This document shows, in pieces, positions 38,172-45,494 of a stretch of 64,000 nucleotides of DNA (within the stretch, counting starts at the first letter, position 1; each line of letters starts with the position of its first letter). Source of the stretch: Paenibacillus chitinolyticus NBRC 15660. Lineage in GTDB: Bacteria; Bacillota; Bacilli; Paenibacillales; NBRC-103111. Location: the NCBI RefSeq assembly GCF_000739915.1, contig NZ_BBJT01000004.1:62001-126000 (forward strand). Reading direction: 5' to 3'. The notes beneath the pieces are model-generated. The model had not been told where the DNA came from, did not search any database, and worked only from the letters and a program-made list of their open reading frames with translations. A program made the position numbers and the translations under genes.

Positions 38172-38218
38172 GAAATACAAAGAACGCGTGCATGTCATGC
38201 ACACGTTCTTTGTATTTC
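38172..38218. repeat. 47-bp inverted repeat, 23-bp arms with one mismatch
   Basis: Arms GAAATACAAAGAACG-C-GTGCATG and CATGCAC-A-CGTTCTTTGTATTTC with a single central T. No gene spans it. It could be a bidirectional terminator or the remnant of a small mobile element. Confidence 0.85.
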
Positions 38219-38363
38219 ACCCCTGGGCATCTCCCCGCGTGCAGTCTGGTATCGCATGCACGGGGCAGCCGCGCGGGTATAAACGGACGGGCCCTGCTGG
38301 TCCGACACTCGTGACGTTCAGAAATCGGCAGCCTGCGGATCATGATTCCGTACGTTCTCCACC

Positions 38364-38398
38364 CAAAAAGAAAACACCAAGCGAAATTCACTTGATGT
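38364..38398 (-). terminator. Terminator of the DinB-family gene
   Basis: 10-bp stem on the minus strand (ACATCAAGTG/CGCTTGGTGT, two G-U pairs) with a 5-base loop and a T-rich run TTTTCTTTTT. Confidence 0.65.
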
Positions 38399-38482
38399 TC
38401 TCCTATAGAAGCTATGTACGCCGCCTCCGGCAAAACTCTGCAGGTCCCGCTCGGGGCTTGCTCACGGCTAGCTTTGGGCCGA

Positions 38483-38971
38483 TTATTTGCCGATCTGCTC
38501 GCGTTCTTCCTTGCTCGGGCCGTAAACGCCCGGCACAACCAAGCCGGCCTGGCGCATAAGGACCGTCATTTGGCCCCGGTGATGAGCCTGGTGCTGAATA
38601 ACGAAGCGCATGATGCCATGAATCGTGGTTTCCCTGCCGAACACGGTAATGCTTTGCTTCAGCGTCTCGTCTGTCCACTGCTCACCCGCCGCCCGAAGCA
38701 GGTTCGAGCTTATCTGCTCGTAGACATCGGCGATTTCTTTGGCGGACTCGGGAACTCCCGCGCCTCGCTCCGGTCCCTCGAACTTCAGGCCTGCCGCCGA
38801 AAAAAGGCCGTAAATGGCTTGAGACAGATGCCATCCAAGCTCTCCAAGGGAGAAGTGGTCCAACGCGACGCTCTGGTCGAGCGACTCGTCCGTCAACGTA
38901 TTTAAAATTTTTCCCGTCAACGAAGCCTCTTGCTTCCATTCCTGTTGAAACTCGTTCAGACTTACGAACAT
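38483..38971 (-). CDS. DinB-family protein
   Basis: 162 residues, four-helix bundle. The three His ligands expected for the metal site are in GWHLSQAIYG (about 47) and QHQAHHRGQM (about 132-141). DinB/YfiT-like proteins include thiol-dependent transferases (bacillithiol enzymes) and damage-inducible proteins of unknown role. The ribosome binding site is AAGGAGG. It lies divergently next to the aldo/keto reductase at 39219, which may be coincidence. Confidence 0.85.
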   Translation of the reverse strand: MFVSLNEFQQEWKQEASLTGKILNTLTDESLDQSVALDHFSLGELGWHLSQAIYGLFSAAGLKFEGPERGAGVPESAKEIADVYEQISSNLLRAAGEQWTDETLKQSITVFGRETTIHGIMRFVIQHQAHHRGQMTVLMRQAGLVVPGVYGPSKEEREQIGK

Positions 38972-39218
38972 ACTTGTCAGCCTCCTTTAAGGAACTAATC
39001 TCTTTACCAGTATAATACAAAAAGGTCCTCCTTCACCAATGACACCGCTCCGTACGCCGTCGAGCTGCGCGAGGCATGAAAGGAAAAGAAGAGAAAGGAA
39101 CCTTCCGGTAAATTCCCCCGGTCTTCCTTTTGGTTTTTTTGGCACTCTCCGCCGGATTCGGTATAATGAACAATGTACATACGTCTGCCGCATAGCGCCT
39201 ACAACAGGAGGAATGATG

Positions 39219-40196
39219 ATGAACATACTACCGTTAAAAAAACGCGGTCTGAACACGAGCCGTCTCGTACTGGGCTGCATGCCTTTCGGCGGAGGCTGGA
39301 ATTCCGATCCGGTGACCAAAGAAGATGAAACGCAGGCGCAGAAAGCCGTCGAAGCCGCTCTTTCCATCGGAATCTCCATGTTCGACCATGCCGATATCTA
39401 TACAAGAGGAAAAGCGGAAGAAACCTTCGGCCGCATTCTCAAAAACAAGCCGGGTCTGCGCGAGGAGATGGTGATCCAGTCCAAATGCGGCATCCGCTTC
39501 GCCGAGGGGGATGTACCCGGGCGTTACGACTTCTCCAAAGCCTATATCGGCGAAGCCGTCGACGGAATTCTCCGCCGTCTGGGCACTGAATATCTCGACG
39601 TCCTCCTGCTGCACAGACCCGATCCGCTGATGGAGCCGGAAGAAGTCGCGGAAGCGTTCGGCCGTCTTAAAGCCGCCGGAAAAGTCCGTTATTTCGGGGT
39701 GTCCAACATGAGCGCCGCCCAAATCCGTTTCCTTCAGCGTGCGCTGCCCGACCAGCTTGCCGTCAACCAGTTGGAGATGAGTCTGGCGCGCCACGACTGG
39801 CTCGACCAGGGGGTTCACGTGAACCAGAAGGCCGGCACTTCGGTGAACTTCTCCGAGGGTCTGCTGGAATACTGCCAGATGGAGAACATCCAGATCCAGG
39901 CGTGGGGCCCGCTGGCCCAGGGAAAATTCTCCGGCAACCTCGGAGAATCGGAGCCGGAGCACATCCGCAAGACGGCGGAGCTCGTCGGCAAGCTTGCGGA
40001 TGAGAAAGAGACCACGCGCGAGGCTATCGTACTCGGCTGGCTCATGCGGCATCCGGCCATGATCCAGCCGGTGATCGGTACGGCCAACGCGGAGCGCATC
40101 GCCGCCTGCAAGGACGCCGAGCGCCAGGCGGAACTCATGACCCGCGAAGAGTGGTATTCGCTTTACGTCAGCGCCAGAGGCAGCTTCCTGCCTTAA
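39219..40196 (+). CDS. Aldo/keto reductase
   Basis: 325 residues. AKR barrel with catalytic residues in FDHADIYTRG (Asp and Tyr, about 50-59), VIQSKCGIRF (Lys, about 90) and LLLHRPDPL (His, about 132). It resembles the YdhF/YcsN subgroup. Three successive ATGs occur; the third, at 39219, has AGGAGG at the right distance, so it is the preferred start. Ends at a strong terminator. Confidence 0.88.
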   Translation: MNILPLKKRGLNTSRLVLGCMPFGGGWNSDPVTKEDETQAQKAVEAALSIGISMFDHADIYTRGKAEETFGRILKNKPGLREEMVIQSKCGIRFAEGDVPGRYDFSKAYIGEAVDGILRRLGTEYLDVLLLHRPDPLMEPEEVAEAFGRLKAAGKVRYFGVSNMSAAQIRFLQRALPDQLAVNQLEMSLARHDWLDQGVHVNQKAGTSVNFSEGLLEYCQMENIQIQAWGPLAQGKFSGNLGESEPEHIRKTAELVGKLADEKETTREAIVLGWLMRHPAMIQPVIGTANAERIAACKDAERQAELMTREEWYSLYVSARGSFLP

Positions 40197-40206
40197 GCGC
40201 ATCGGC

Positions 40207-40244
40207 AACCTCCGGTCTGCTTCGGCAGCTCCGGAGGTTTTTTT
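40207..40244 (+). terminator. Terminator of the aldo/keto reductase gene
   Basis: AACCTCCGG / CCGGAGGTT stem with a 15-base loop, followed by seven T. Confidence 0.9.
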
Positions 40245-40267
40245 ATGGATACCGAAGGACCTCCAAC

Positions 40268-40357
40268 TCAGCCCTGCCCATTAATGAAATGAGCAATTCC
40301 AACAACAATTAGCACCGCCATAATTAGTAGGAAGCACTTTACCATTAGTCTAACCAT
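40268..40357 (-). CDS. 29-residue membrane peptide
   Basis: A short gene with a perfect ribosome binding site (GGAGGAATTCTT before the ATG) encoding a 29-residue peptide: basic N-terminus MVRLMVK, one hydrophobic segment CFLLIMAVLIVVGIAHF, tail INGQG. It may be a small membrane regulator or a holin-like peptide. It lies between the terminator of the reductase and the next small membrane gene. Function unknown. Confidence 0.55.
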   Translation of the reverse strand: MVRLMVKCFLLIMAVLIVVGIAHFINGQG

Positions 40358-40480
40358 AAGAATTCCTCCATCCCCGCTGTCGGCTATTCCCCGGCATTCC
40401 AGATTCCCGGCGAACAAGCCGGACCTATTTCTGTGTCGCTTCGTCAGCCTTAATCATCTGCCGCATACCGGCTTCGCCTT

Positions 40481-40711
40481 TTAAAACTTCCCCTTTTTTT
40501 TGAGATAAGCCTGAAGTCCCTGAAGGATGCCGATCGCCGCGCAAACGAGCAAACACACAAGTAGAATAATCCATACAACCTGAGCAGCCTGCCAATCCGA
40601 AAGGCCCACGGACCGCACCAAATAAACGCTCATATAACCTCTAATCAAATAGATCAAACCCGCAAGAAAGAGAAGCTCCGTCATCCGGTAAATGATTTTC
40701 CCTCTAGTCAA
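40481..40711 (-). CDS. Small two-segment membrane protein
   Basis: 76 residues with two hydrophobic helices: LLFLAGLIYLIRGYMSVYLV and VVWIILLVCLLVCAAIGILQ, and a Lys-rich C-terminus YLKKKGKF. The start is TTG at 40711 with AGGGGCGG at good spacing; an ATG nine codons later is the alternative. Function unknown. Confidence 0.65.
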   Translation of the reverse strand: MTRGKIIYRMTELLFLAGLIYLIRGYMSVYLVRSVGLSDWQAAQVVWIILLVCLLVCAAIGILQGLQAYLKKKGKF

Positions 40712-40876
40712 TTTATCCGCCCCTGCCTCTCCCCTCGATAATGCGCACGAAGTCGGCTCTCAGATCGGCATAAACTCCGCTGCTAACCACCGTCTTAACC
40801 CGTCTTTATATAAGGGATATTTTACCATGAAAATAGACTTTATCGAAATTCCCCCCTGCATGATAGGTTTTTATCC

Positions 40877-40905
40877 TTATTCGGGACGAGCCGACATGGG
40901 ATAAT
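40877..40905 (+). promoter_or_regulatory. Promoter of the chitinase gene
   Basis: TTATTC (40877-40882), 17-base spacer, GATAAT (40900-40905), about 100 bases before the start codon. Confidence 0.5.
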
Positions 40906-40916
40906 AAAAGTGCGAT

Positions 40917-40930
40917 TGAAACCGCTTACA
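40917..40930 (+). promoter_or_regulatory. Catabolite-responsive element (cre) behind the chitinase promoter
   Basis: TGAAACCGCTTACA matches every position of the consensus TGWNANCGNTNWCA. It lies 11 bases after the -10, near the transcription start, a position where CcpA would repress. Confidence 0.75.
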
Positions 40931-41001
40931 AAAAAAGGAGGCCTATCCAACCGCTTACCGGCAGAACCCGCACTTATCTCAATTCAAAAGGAGCGTACCG
41001 A

Positions 41002-42687
41002 TTGATGACTTCTTACACAACTCCCCGAAAAAAAATGAAAATGATTCACCTCGCCCTCGCCTTCACGCTTGGCCTCGGCGTAGTGCCTGCTCTGGCTTCC
41101 AGCCAGGCTAATGCGGCCGGTACGGCTGCGGCGGCATGCCAAGACCCCGCCTGGAACTCTACAACCGCCTACACGGCCGGCAAAAGGGTCTCCTACTCCG
41201 GCAAGACCTTCGAAGCCAAATGGTGGACGCAGGGGGAACAGCCCAACACGGCGAACACCTGGGGCGCCTGGAAGTATGTGAGCGACTGCGGCTCAACCGG
41301 CGGCGGAACGACAGACACGCAGGCGCCATCCGTTCCTTCCGGGCTGAAGGCAACCGCCTCCACGAGCACAAGCGTCTCCCTGTCATGGGTAGCCTCGACG
41401 GACAACGTCGGCGTCTCTGGCTATGACGTCTACCAGGGAACGGCTCTTGCCGCCAGCGTCACGGGAACGACAGCTCTCGTTACCGGCCTTACCGCCTCGA
41501 CGGCCTACAGCTTCACCGTGAAGGCCAAGGACGCAGCCGGCAACGTTTCGGCCGCAAGCGCTCCGGTCAGCGTGACGACACCGGCAGGCGGAACCACGCC
41601 TTCCCCGGACCGCAGGTACGTCGCCTATGCCAGTACTTGGAACACCAGCATCTACGATCTGAAGCTGGAGAACATCCCGAATTACGTCACGGATATCAAC
41701 CTGTCTTTCGCCAGACCGGATACGAAGTATGTCAAAGGTTCCTACGCCTTCGATCAGGAAGTTGCGGGCTTTGAGTTTGTCGAGGGCGCCTCTACGGGCC
41801 GCGGTCAGCTGAAGTTCACGCCGCAGCAGTCCCAGGATCTGCGCAGCAACATCGCCGCACTGAATGCGCGCGGAACGGACACGTGGCTCTCCGTGGGCGG
41901 CTGGTCTTACAGCCAAGGCACCCAGTGGGGGAATTTCAACGCGCCGCATGTCGTCGACCTGGCGCTGGATCTCGGCGCTTCCGGCGTGGATATCGACTGG
42001 GAGTCGAGCGGCAGCAACTGCAACAAAGCCGCAGCCGAATCGTTCAGTTGTTCCAAAGACGCCGAAATCGCAAACATCATCAACAGCCTGTACAACGAAA
42101 TCAAGGCACGGGGCGCGAAGCTGAAAATTTCCATCGCCGGCTGGTCCACAGGAGCCTACTACGTGAAAGGCTCGCCGTTCGAAGAAGGCAAAGTCCAGTA
42201 CGGCTCGCCGTTCGGCGGCACGATGTACCGCGTCGTGAAAGATCACGGCAGCAAAATCGACATGATCAACCTCATGTCCTACGACGGCGGCGTCTATTAC
42301 GACCCTCGCGAAGGCTACGAATCGTACCGCGCCATCTACGGCGGGACCATCAACATGGGCCTGCAGATTGCGCCCGAAGGCTCCGGCGGTGCCGTGCTGA
42401 AACTGAATGCCGCACCGGGAACCGTCTACGATGCCGAGATGCTGAACGGCCAGAACAACGTCGCCTCCGCTTACTACAATGTGGAGACGCTTGTCAAATA
42501 CGTCAAAAACAAAGGCAAGTCGTTTGACGGCTTCATGCTCTGGCAGCTGTGGAAGCAGCGCGTTCATCTGCCGGTCCCTTCGGACGGCGCCACCGAGAAC
42601 AGCGCGGGCCAGTATGTGTGCCGCAACCTGCCTCTGGCAGGCGACTGCAGCCAGACCATTCCGACGCTGCCGAAGTTGACTCCGTAA
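41002..42687 (+). CDS. Secreted GH18 chitinase with CBM5/12 and fibronectin-III domains
   Basis: 561 residues. A basic N-terminus and hydrophobic core with ALASSQANA mark a signal peptide cleaved near residue 38. Residues 45-95 are a chitin-binding CBM5/12 (ACQDPAWNSTTAYTAGKRVSYSGK...WWTQGEQP), about 107-193 a fibronectin type III domain (PSVPSGLKATAS, ending SVTTP), and about 204-530 the GH18 catalytic barrel with SVGG (297-300) and the catalytic motif GVDIDWE, Glu 334 being the acid. Extracellular chitin degradation is expected. AAAGGAG precedes TTG at 41002 by 9 bases and ATG at 41005 by 12, so either may be used. CcpA control is likely. Confidence 0.95.
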   Translation: MMTSYTTPRKKMKMIHLALAFTLGLGVVPALASSQANAAGTAAAACQDPAWNSTTAYTAGKRVSYSGKTFEAKWWTQGEQPNTANTWGAWKYVSDCGSTGGGTTDTQAPSVPSGLKATASTSTSVSLSWVASTDNVGVSGYDVYQGTALAASVTGTTALVTGLTASTAYSFTVKAKDAAGNVSAASAPVSVTTPAGGTTPSPDRRYVAYASTWNTSIYDLKLENIPNYVTDINLSFARPDTKYVKGSYAFDQEVAGFEFVEGASTGRGQLKFTPQQSQDLRSNIAALNARGTDTWLSVGGWSYSQGTQWGNFNAPHVVDLALDLGASGVDIDWESSGSNCNKAAAESFSCSKDAEIANIINSLYNEIKARGAKLKISIAGWSTGAYYVKGSPFEEGKVQYGSPFGGTMYRVVKDHGSKIDMINLMSYDGGVYYDPREGYESYRAIYGGTINMGLQIAPEGSGGAVLKLNAAPGTVYDAEMLNGQNNVASAYYNVETLVKYVKNKGKSFDGFMLWQLWKQRVHLPVPSDGATENSAGQYVCRNLPLAGDCSQTIPTLPKLTP

Positions 42688-42716
42688 ACGGAAGCGGCCT
42701 AACGGCACCTTGCAAG

Positions 42717-42763
42717 AAGCGGTTACCCTTGCGTCTTTCGCGCAGCGGTAACCGCTTTTTTTG
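42717..42763 (+). terminator. Terminator of the chitinase gene
   Basis: 10-bp stem AAGCGGTTAC/GTAACCGCTT separated by 21 bases, followed by seven T. Confidence 0.85.
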
Positions 42764-42861
42764 GGGGGCTGCGATCTAACGCAAATAAGCGCTCGAACAA
42801 GATCGAAGCGCACACAAAAGCTCTTAGTTATCCGAGCTGCTTTTGAGCGGTTTTCTATCCG

Positions 42862-43062
42862 TTAAAGCCGCCCTCTTTCATTTTTGCGATGCTCGTGTTC
42901 AGGCAGTTCTTCCCGCTTCGGGTCAACTTCATCACGTGTTCGCTTGCTTTTTTTACCGTCCAGATGTAAGACCATAAACATGCCGCTTATAAGCACCCAC
43001 ATCAAAAACATCACAATAAGGAGCTGATCGGAATTGAACAATTGAATGATCGAATTAGGCAT
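42862..43062 (-). CDS. 66-residue single-pass membrane protein
   Basis: 66 residues: a hydrophobic segment LLIVMFLMWVLISGMFMVLHL (about 14-34) followed by a highly charged tail (KKSKRTRDEVDPKREELPEHEHRKNERGRL). AGGAG precedes the ATG. It follows the Spo0E-like gene by 12 bases, so they form a two-gene unit. Function unknown. Confidence 0.7.
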   Translation of the reverse strand: MPNSIIQLFNSDQLLIVMFLMWVLISGMFMVLHLDGKKSKRTRDEVDPKREELPEHEHRKNERGRL

Positions 43063-43074
43063 ACGGGTATTCTC

Positions 43075-43299
43075 CTAATTTATGAATTCAGCGGATCCGG
43101 TTACGGAAGAAAGGCTTAGATGAATAACACCCGGATACCTTTGCTCTTTGAGCTTACATTTCTCCCGCTGATAGGTATTCAAAACACGGTCTAATTCTTG
43201 AGATTTAGTTAAAACCCTGGAATCGGAAAATCCATATTCCCCTGCGAGCCGCATCATTTCTCTACGGATTTCTTCAATATGCTGATGAATGTCGTCCAT
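43075..43299 (-). CDS. Spo0E-family aspartyl-phosphate phosphatase
   Basis: 74 residues, a two-helix hairpin protein. The signature SQELDRVLN (about 33-41) is that of Spo0E/YnzD/YisI proteins, which dephosphorylate Spo0A-P and hold back sporulation. The second ATG, at 43299, fits the AGGAGAG site better than the one six bases upstream. It is expressed after the peptide/regulator unit at 43495-44990, in the same orientation but beyond a terminator. Together they suggest a peptide-to-Spo0A control point. Confidence 0.85.
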   Translation of the reverse strand: MDDIHQHIEEIRREMMRLAGEYGFSDSRVLTKSQELDRVLNTYQREKCKLKEQRYPGVIHLSLSSVTGSAEFIN

Positions 43300-43433
43300 C
43301 CTCATACTCTCCTATAGGTCATATGTAAAACTTGTACTTAACCTCTCTTCTTGTCATATTTTACATCCTTCTGTTAAATTATAGCATTTCGTCCGAATGA
43401 CATTACTCTTAGACGCCTTCTCCCCCGAATAAA

Positions 43434-43466
43434 AAAGACACTCCCGGAAAAAACGGGAATGTCTTT
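43434..43466 (-). terminator. Terminator of the regulator-peptide unit
   Basis: On the minus strand AAAGACATTCCCG / CGGGAGTGTCTTT (one wobble) with a 7-base loop and a T run TTTTTTA, 30 bases after the peptide gene. Confidence 0.85.
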
Positions 43467-43494
43467 ACTGCCGCTATCCTGTTCATTCGGCGGG

Positions 43495-43632
43495 TTAATT
43501 GCCCCAGCCATGCCCCAATTGTACGATCTTATGTACTTGCGTCTGCGGTTGAGCTGAAAATCCCGTACTTGGCGCCAAAACAGCAATTGCCACACTCGAC
43601 AGCACGAGCAAAACCGATAGTTTTCTTTTCAT
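43495..43632 (-). CDS. Secreted signalling-peptide precursor (AloP/Phr-like)
   Basis: 45 residues. MKRKLSVLLVLSSVAIAV is a classical signal peptide (basic start, hydrophobic core), cleaved probably after GFSA. The remaining tail is short and ends IVQLGHGWGN, a Gly/His-rich C-terminus like that of reported AloP peptides. The ATG overlaps the regulator's TGA by 4 bases (ATGA), so translation is coupled; a GAGGTG site is near the end of the regulator gene. The final form would be made by export, cleavage and re-import through an oligopeptide permease. Not long enough for standard gene finding. The exact mature peptide is not known. Confidence 0.8.
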   Translation of the reverse strand: MKRKLSVLLVLSSVAIAVLAPSTGFSAQPQTQVHKIVQLGHGWGN

Positions 43633-44990
43633 CCTAATCGCACCTCATTCACTAAATGTTTGAATTCATTCTTCTCTTCAACGCCCGCCAAATGCCTAAA
43701 TCTTTCAAAAAGCGCCATGCATTGAATAATATTTCTCTCACTATTTATTCTAACAGAAAATTCCAATCCGTGCAGTACAAACTTTATCCCTTTTCTACGA
43801 TTTTGAGTCAAATGATAGGCCGCCAAATCGCTCAAAAACTGGGCGTATCGCTCCTTCATAACGGGCTTGTTGTATTCGCCGAATTCAGATTGATAGGTTT
43901 GATAGGGAAGATGAGAAGAAAAGCGGTCCAGAATATCGTCGATCTCATATCCGTACCGATTGGCTATTTGTACGATTTTGCAGAGTGCCGTGAAAATATC
44001 GTCCTTGCGGGACGCGATACAGTTGATGTATTCGGGCAGAACCACTAGGTCTCCCGACATGATGCGGTACAAATAAGTATTCGCTACCGCCCATTCTCTA
44101 AACTGTTCGACAATACGTCTCTCTTCATCCGATTGTTCCCGTACCCAGTCCGGTTTCGCGTACAAGGAAACGTAATACAGCGCCTGATCGAATTTGCCGC
44201 GTTCCTCGCATACGACCGAACGAATCAGCAGGGCCTGGAGGATATAATAGCAAAGCGGACGTTTGGGCTGCTTGATAGTCTCCCTGCCGGGTTCCGAAGC
44301 CGGCTCAAGCCGGTACTGAATCGTCGCAATCCGGTGCAGCTCTTTGGCTAGTGTATCGACTTTCTCCCATTCGTGCAGAGTCCCGAACACATAAGCCAAT
44401 TGATTAAGCGCATCCAACTGATCCGATACGTCTAACCGGGGCACATAGCTTTCGAATAAGGTCGCCGCCCGTAAATTAGCTTTTAAATCATCTCCTATGG
44501 CAAGGGTAAACAACCGGTACTGACAAAGGGCCAGTCTTTCGGAATGCTGATACTTTTCACTCTCCGCAATGCACTCATACAAAAGTACGGCGGCCTCTCT
44601 TCTTCCTTCCGAATGAAATTGTTCGGCCGTCTCAAATAACAAAGGAAGATACGAGAGATTTTCCAGCATCAGCCGTACCACGCGCAGCAGGAGATCCAGT
44701 TTGCCCAGCTCCGCACAGCGGTGTATGAGCGGCCCCAATCTGCGCCAATCCGGATTCGAATGAAAAAAACATTCTTCAATGTACACGTCATAGAAATGGC
44801 CTTCGTGAAGCCCCATTCCGGCGGTCATTCGATCCAGCTGCTGCATGGCGATCGGACGATTCCCGTGCAAAATAATGCTTAACGTTCCGGAGTTGATTCC
44901 GGATATTTCCGCAAATTGATTAATCGTCATCTGCCGGCGATCTAGATAGTTCTTCAATTGTGTGCGAATCGAAGTTATTTTGGGCCCCAA
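43629..44990 (-). CDS. XRE-family regulator with TPR-like repeats (AloR-like RRNPP protein)
   Basis: 453 residues. The N-terminal HTH (about 8-62: QFAEISGINSGTLSIILHGN, then RPIAMQQLDRMTAGMG) is followed by a long all-helical region with TPR-like units (ERLALCQYRLFTLAIGDDLK and so on), the layout of RRNPP regulators (Rap, NprR, PlcR, AimR, AloR). Such proteins bind a re-imported peptide through TPRs, which changes DNA binding. The start is taken as TTG at 44990, because the region upstream overlaps the -10 element; an ATG at 45098 would be too close to the transcript start. It directly precedes its peptide gene. Confidence 0.85.
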   Translation of the reverse strand: MGPKITSIRTQLKNYLDRRQMTINQFAEISGINSGTLSIILHGNRPIAMQQLDRMTAGMGLHEGHFYDVYIEECFFHSNPDWRRLGPLIHRCAELGKLDLLLRVVRLMLENLSYLPLLFETAEQFHSEGRREAAVLLYECIAESEKYQHSERLALCQYRLFTLAIGDDLKANLRAATLFESYVPRLDVSDQLDALNQLAYVFGTLHEWEKVDTLAKELHRIATIQYRLEPASEPGRETIKQPKRPLCYYILQALLIRSVVCEERGKFDQALYYVSLYAKPDWVREQSDEERRIVEQFREWAVANTYLYRIMSGDLVVLPEYINCIASRKDDIFTALCKIVQIANRYGYEIDDILDRFSSHLPYQTYQSEFGEYNKPVMKERYAQFLSDLAAYHLTQNRRKGIKFVLHGLEFSVRINSERNIIQCMALFERFRHLAGVEEKNEFKHLVNEVRLG

Positions 44991-45107
44991 ACCATCACCA
45001 CTTTCTGAAAACCACCGAATCCCGCAGGTTTCCCTCTCACAAAATAAATCTATTAGGACATCGGTCAATAAAAGAATTGGAGAGAACGTATTTTCCATTA
45101 CATGGGA

Positions 45108-45136
45108 ATTATACCTCAAATGATCTTTTGGGACAA
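45108..45136 (-). promoter_or_regulatory. Promoter of the regulator-peptide unit
   Basis: On the minus strand TTGTCC (45136-45131), 17-base spacer, TATAAT (45113-45108). The transcript has a leader of about 110 bases before the TTG start. Confidence 0.7.
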
Positions 45137-45167
45137 TTAGATGAAGGATAGCGTCACGTTTTTCCGC

Positions 45168-45212
45168 GTAAAAAAAAGGCGGGCGTCTGCACAGCGGCAG
45201 CACCCGCATCCG
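45168..45212 (-). terminator. Terminator of the yunC gene remnant
   Basis: On the minus strand GCGGGTGCTGC / GCAGACGCCCGC (one mismatch, one bulge) followed by a T run of seven, about 17 bases after the YunC stop. Confidence 0.75.
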
Positions 45213-45228
45213 AGGCTTTCCGATTTTT

Positions 45229-45453
45229 CTACATCATTTTACGTATGGCGTCACGGCCGGTCATACCCGCGAAGATCCCTATCTCCTCGGCCGTATGCGT
45301 AACGGATTCCAGCGGAGCGTCGAGCAGCTCGCCGATGGTTTTCACACCCGTGGCACGGGCGGCGATAATCTGGCGGTCGCTCAGCCGTTCGTTCAGCAGA
45401 GCGACATCAAGTGCTCCGCGATGGATGTAATCGGCCTCAAACCCTTGATAAAT
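45229..45453 (-). pseudogene. yunC: 3' remnant of yunC (DUF1805), cut by the prophage
   Basis: 74 codons in frame to a TAG. The translated part DYIHRGALDVALLNERL, SDRQIIAARATGVKTIGELL, DAPLESVTHTAEE and IGIFAGMTGRDAIRKMM matches the C-terminal two thirds of YunC (DUF1805, about 100 residues, hallmark GALDV). No start codon exists upstream; a TAG occurs at 45454-45456, and the integrase gene begins about 40 bases further on. The 5' part is expected beyond the far end of the prophage. It is codon- and base-composition-wise like the host, unlike the neighbouring prophage. Confidence 0.82.
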
Positions 45454-45494
45454 CTAGGCCTTTCTAACCATATCAGTTAAAAGTCACAACGTGG
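45440..45494. other. Probable prophage attachment site (attL) region
   Basis: The host yunC homology ends in the stretch 45440-45470 and the integrase stop codon is at 45495, so attL must lie within these ~55 bases. The exact core cannot be seen without the other end of the prophage. Confidence 0.55.

Larger units (their letters stand above)
37973..38482. other. Gene-free stretch with hairpins
   Basis: About 510 bases between two minus-strand genes. It contains the long inverted repeat (38172-38218) and the terminator of the DinB gene (38364-38398). The rest is AT-rich from 38000 to 38130 and shows no gene. Confidence 0.6.

Noticed and set aside
38132-38559. Small frames across the 47-bp inverted repeat
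   Set aside because: They exist on both strands because of the repeat; no ribosome binding sites and no protein-like pattern.
43374-43595. A 73-codon frame overlapping the peptide gene
   Set aside because: The other frame at 43495-43632 has a signal peptide, coupling to the regulator and a correct terminator; this one has none and crosses the terminator.
43495-44990. Reading the regulator-peptide pair as the phage arbitrium system AimR-AimP
   Set aside because: It lies beyond the yunC remnant and so outside the prophage; the N-terminal domain and the Gly/His-rich peptide fit AloR-AloP better.
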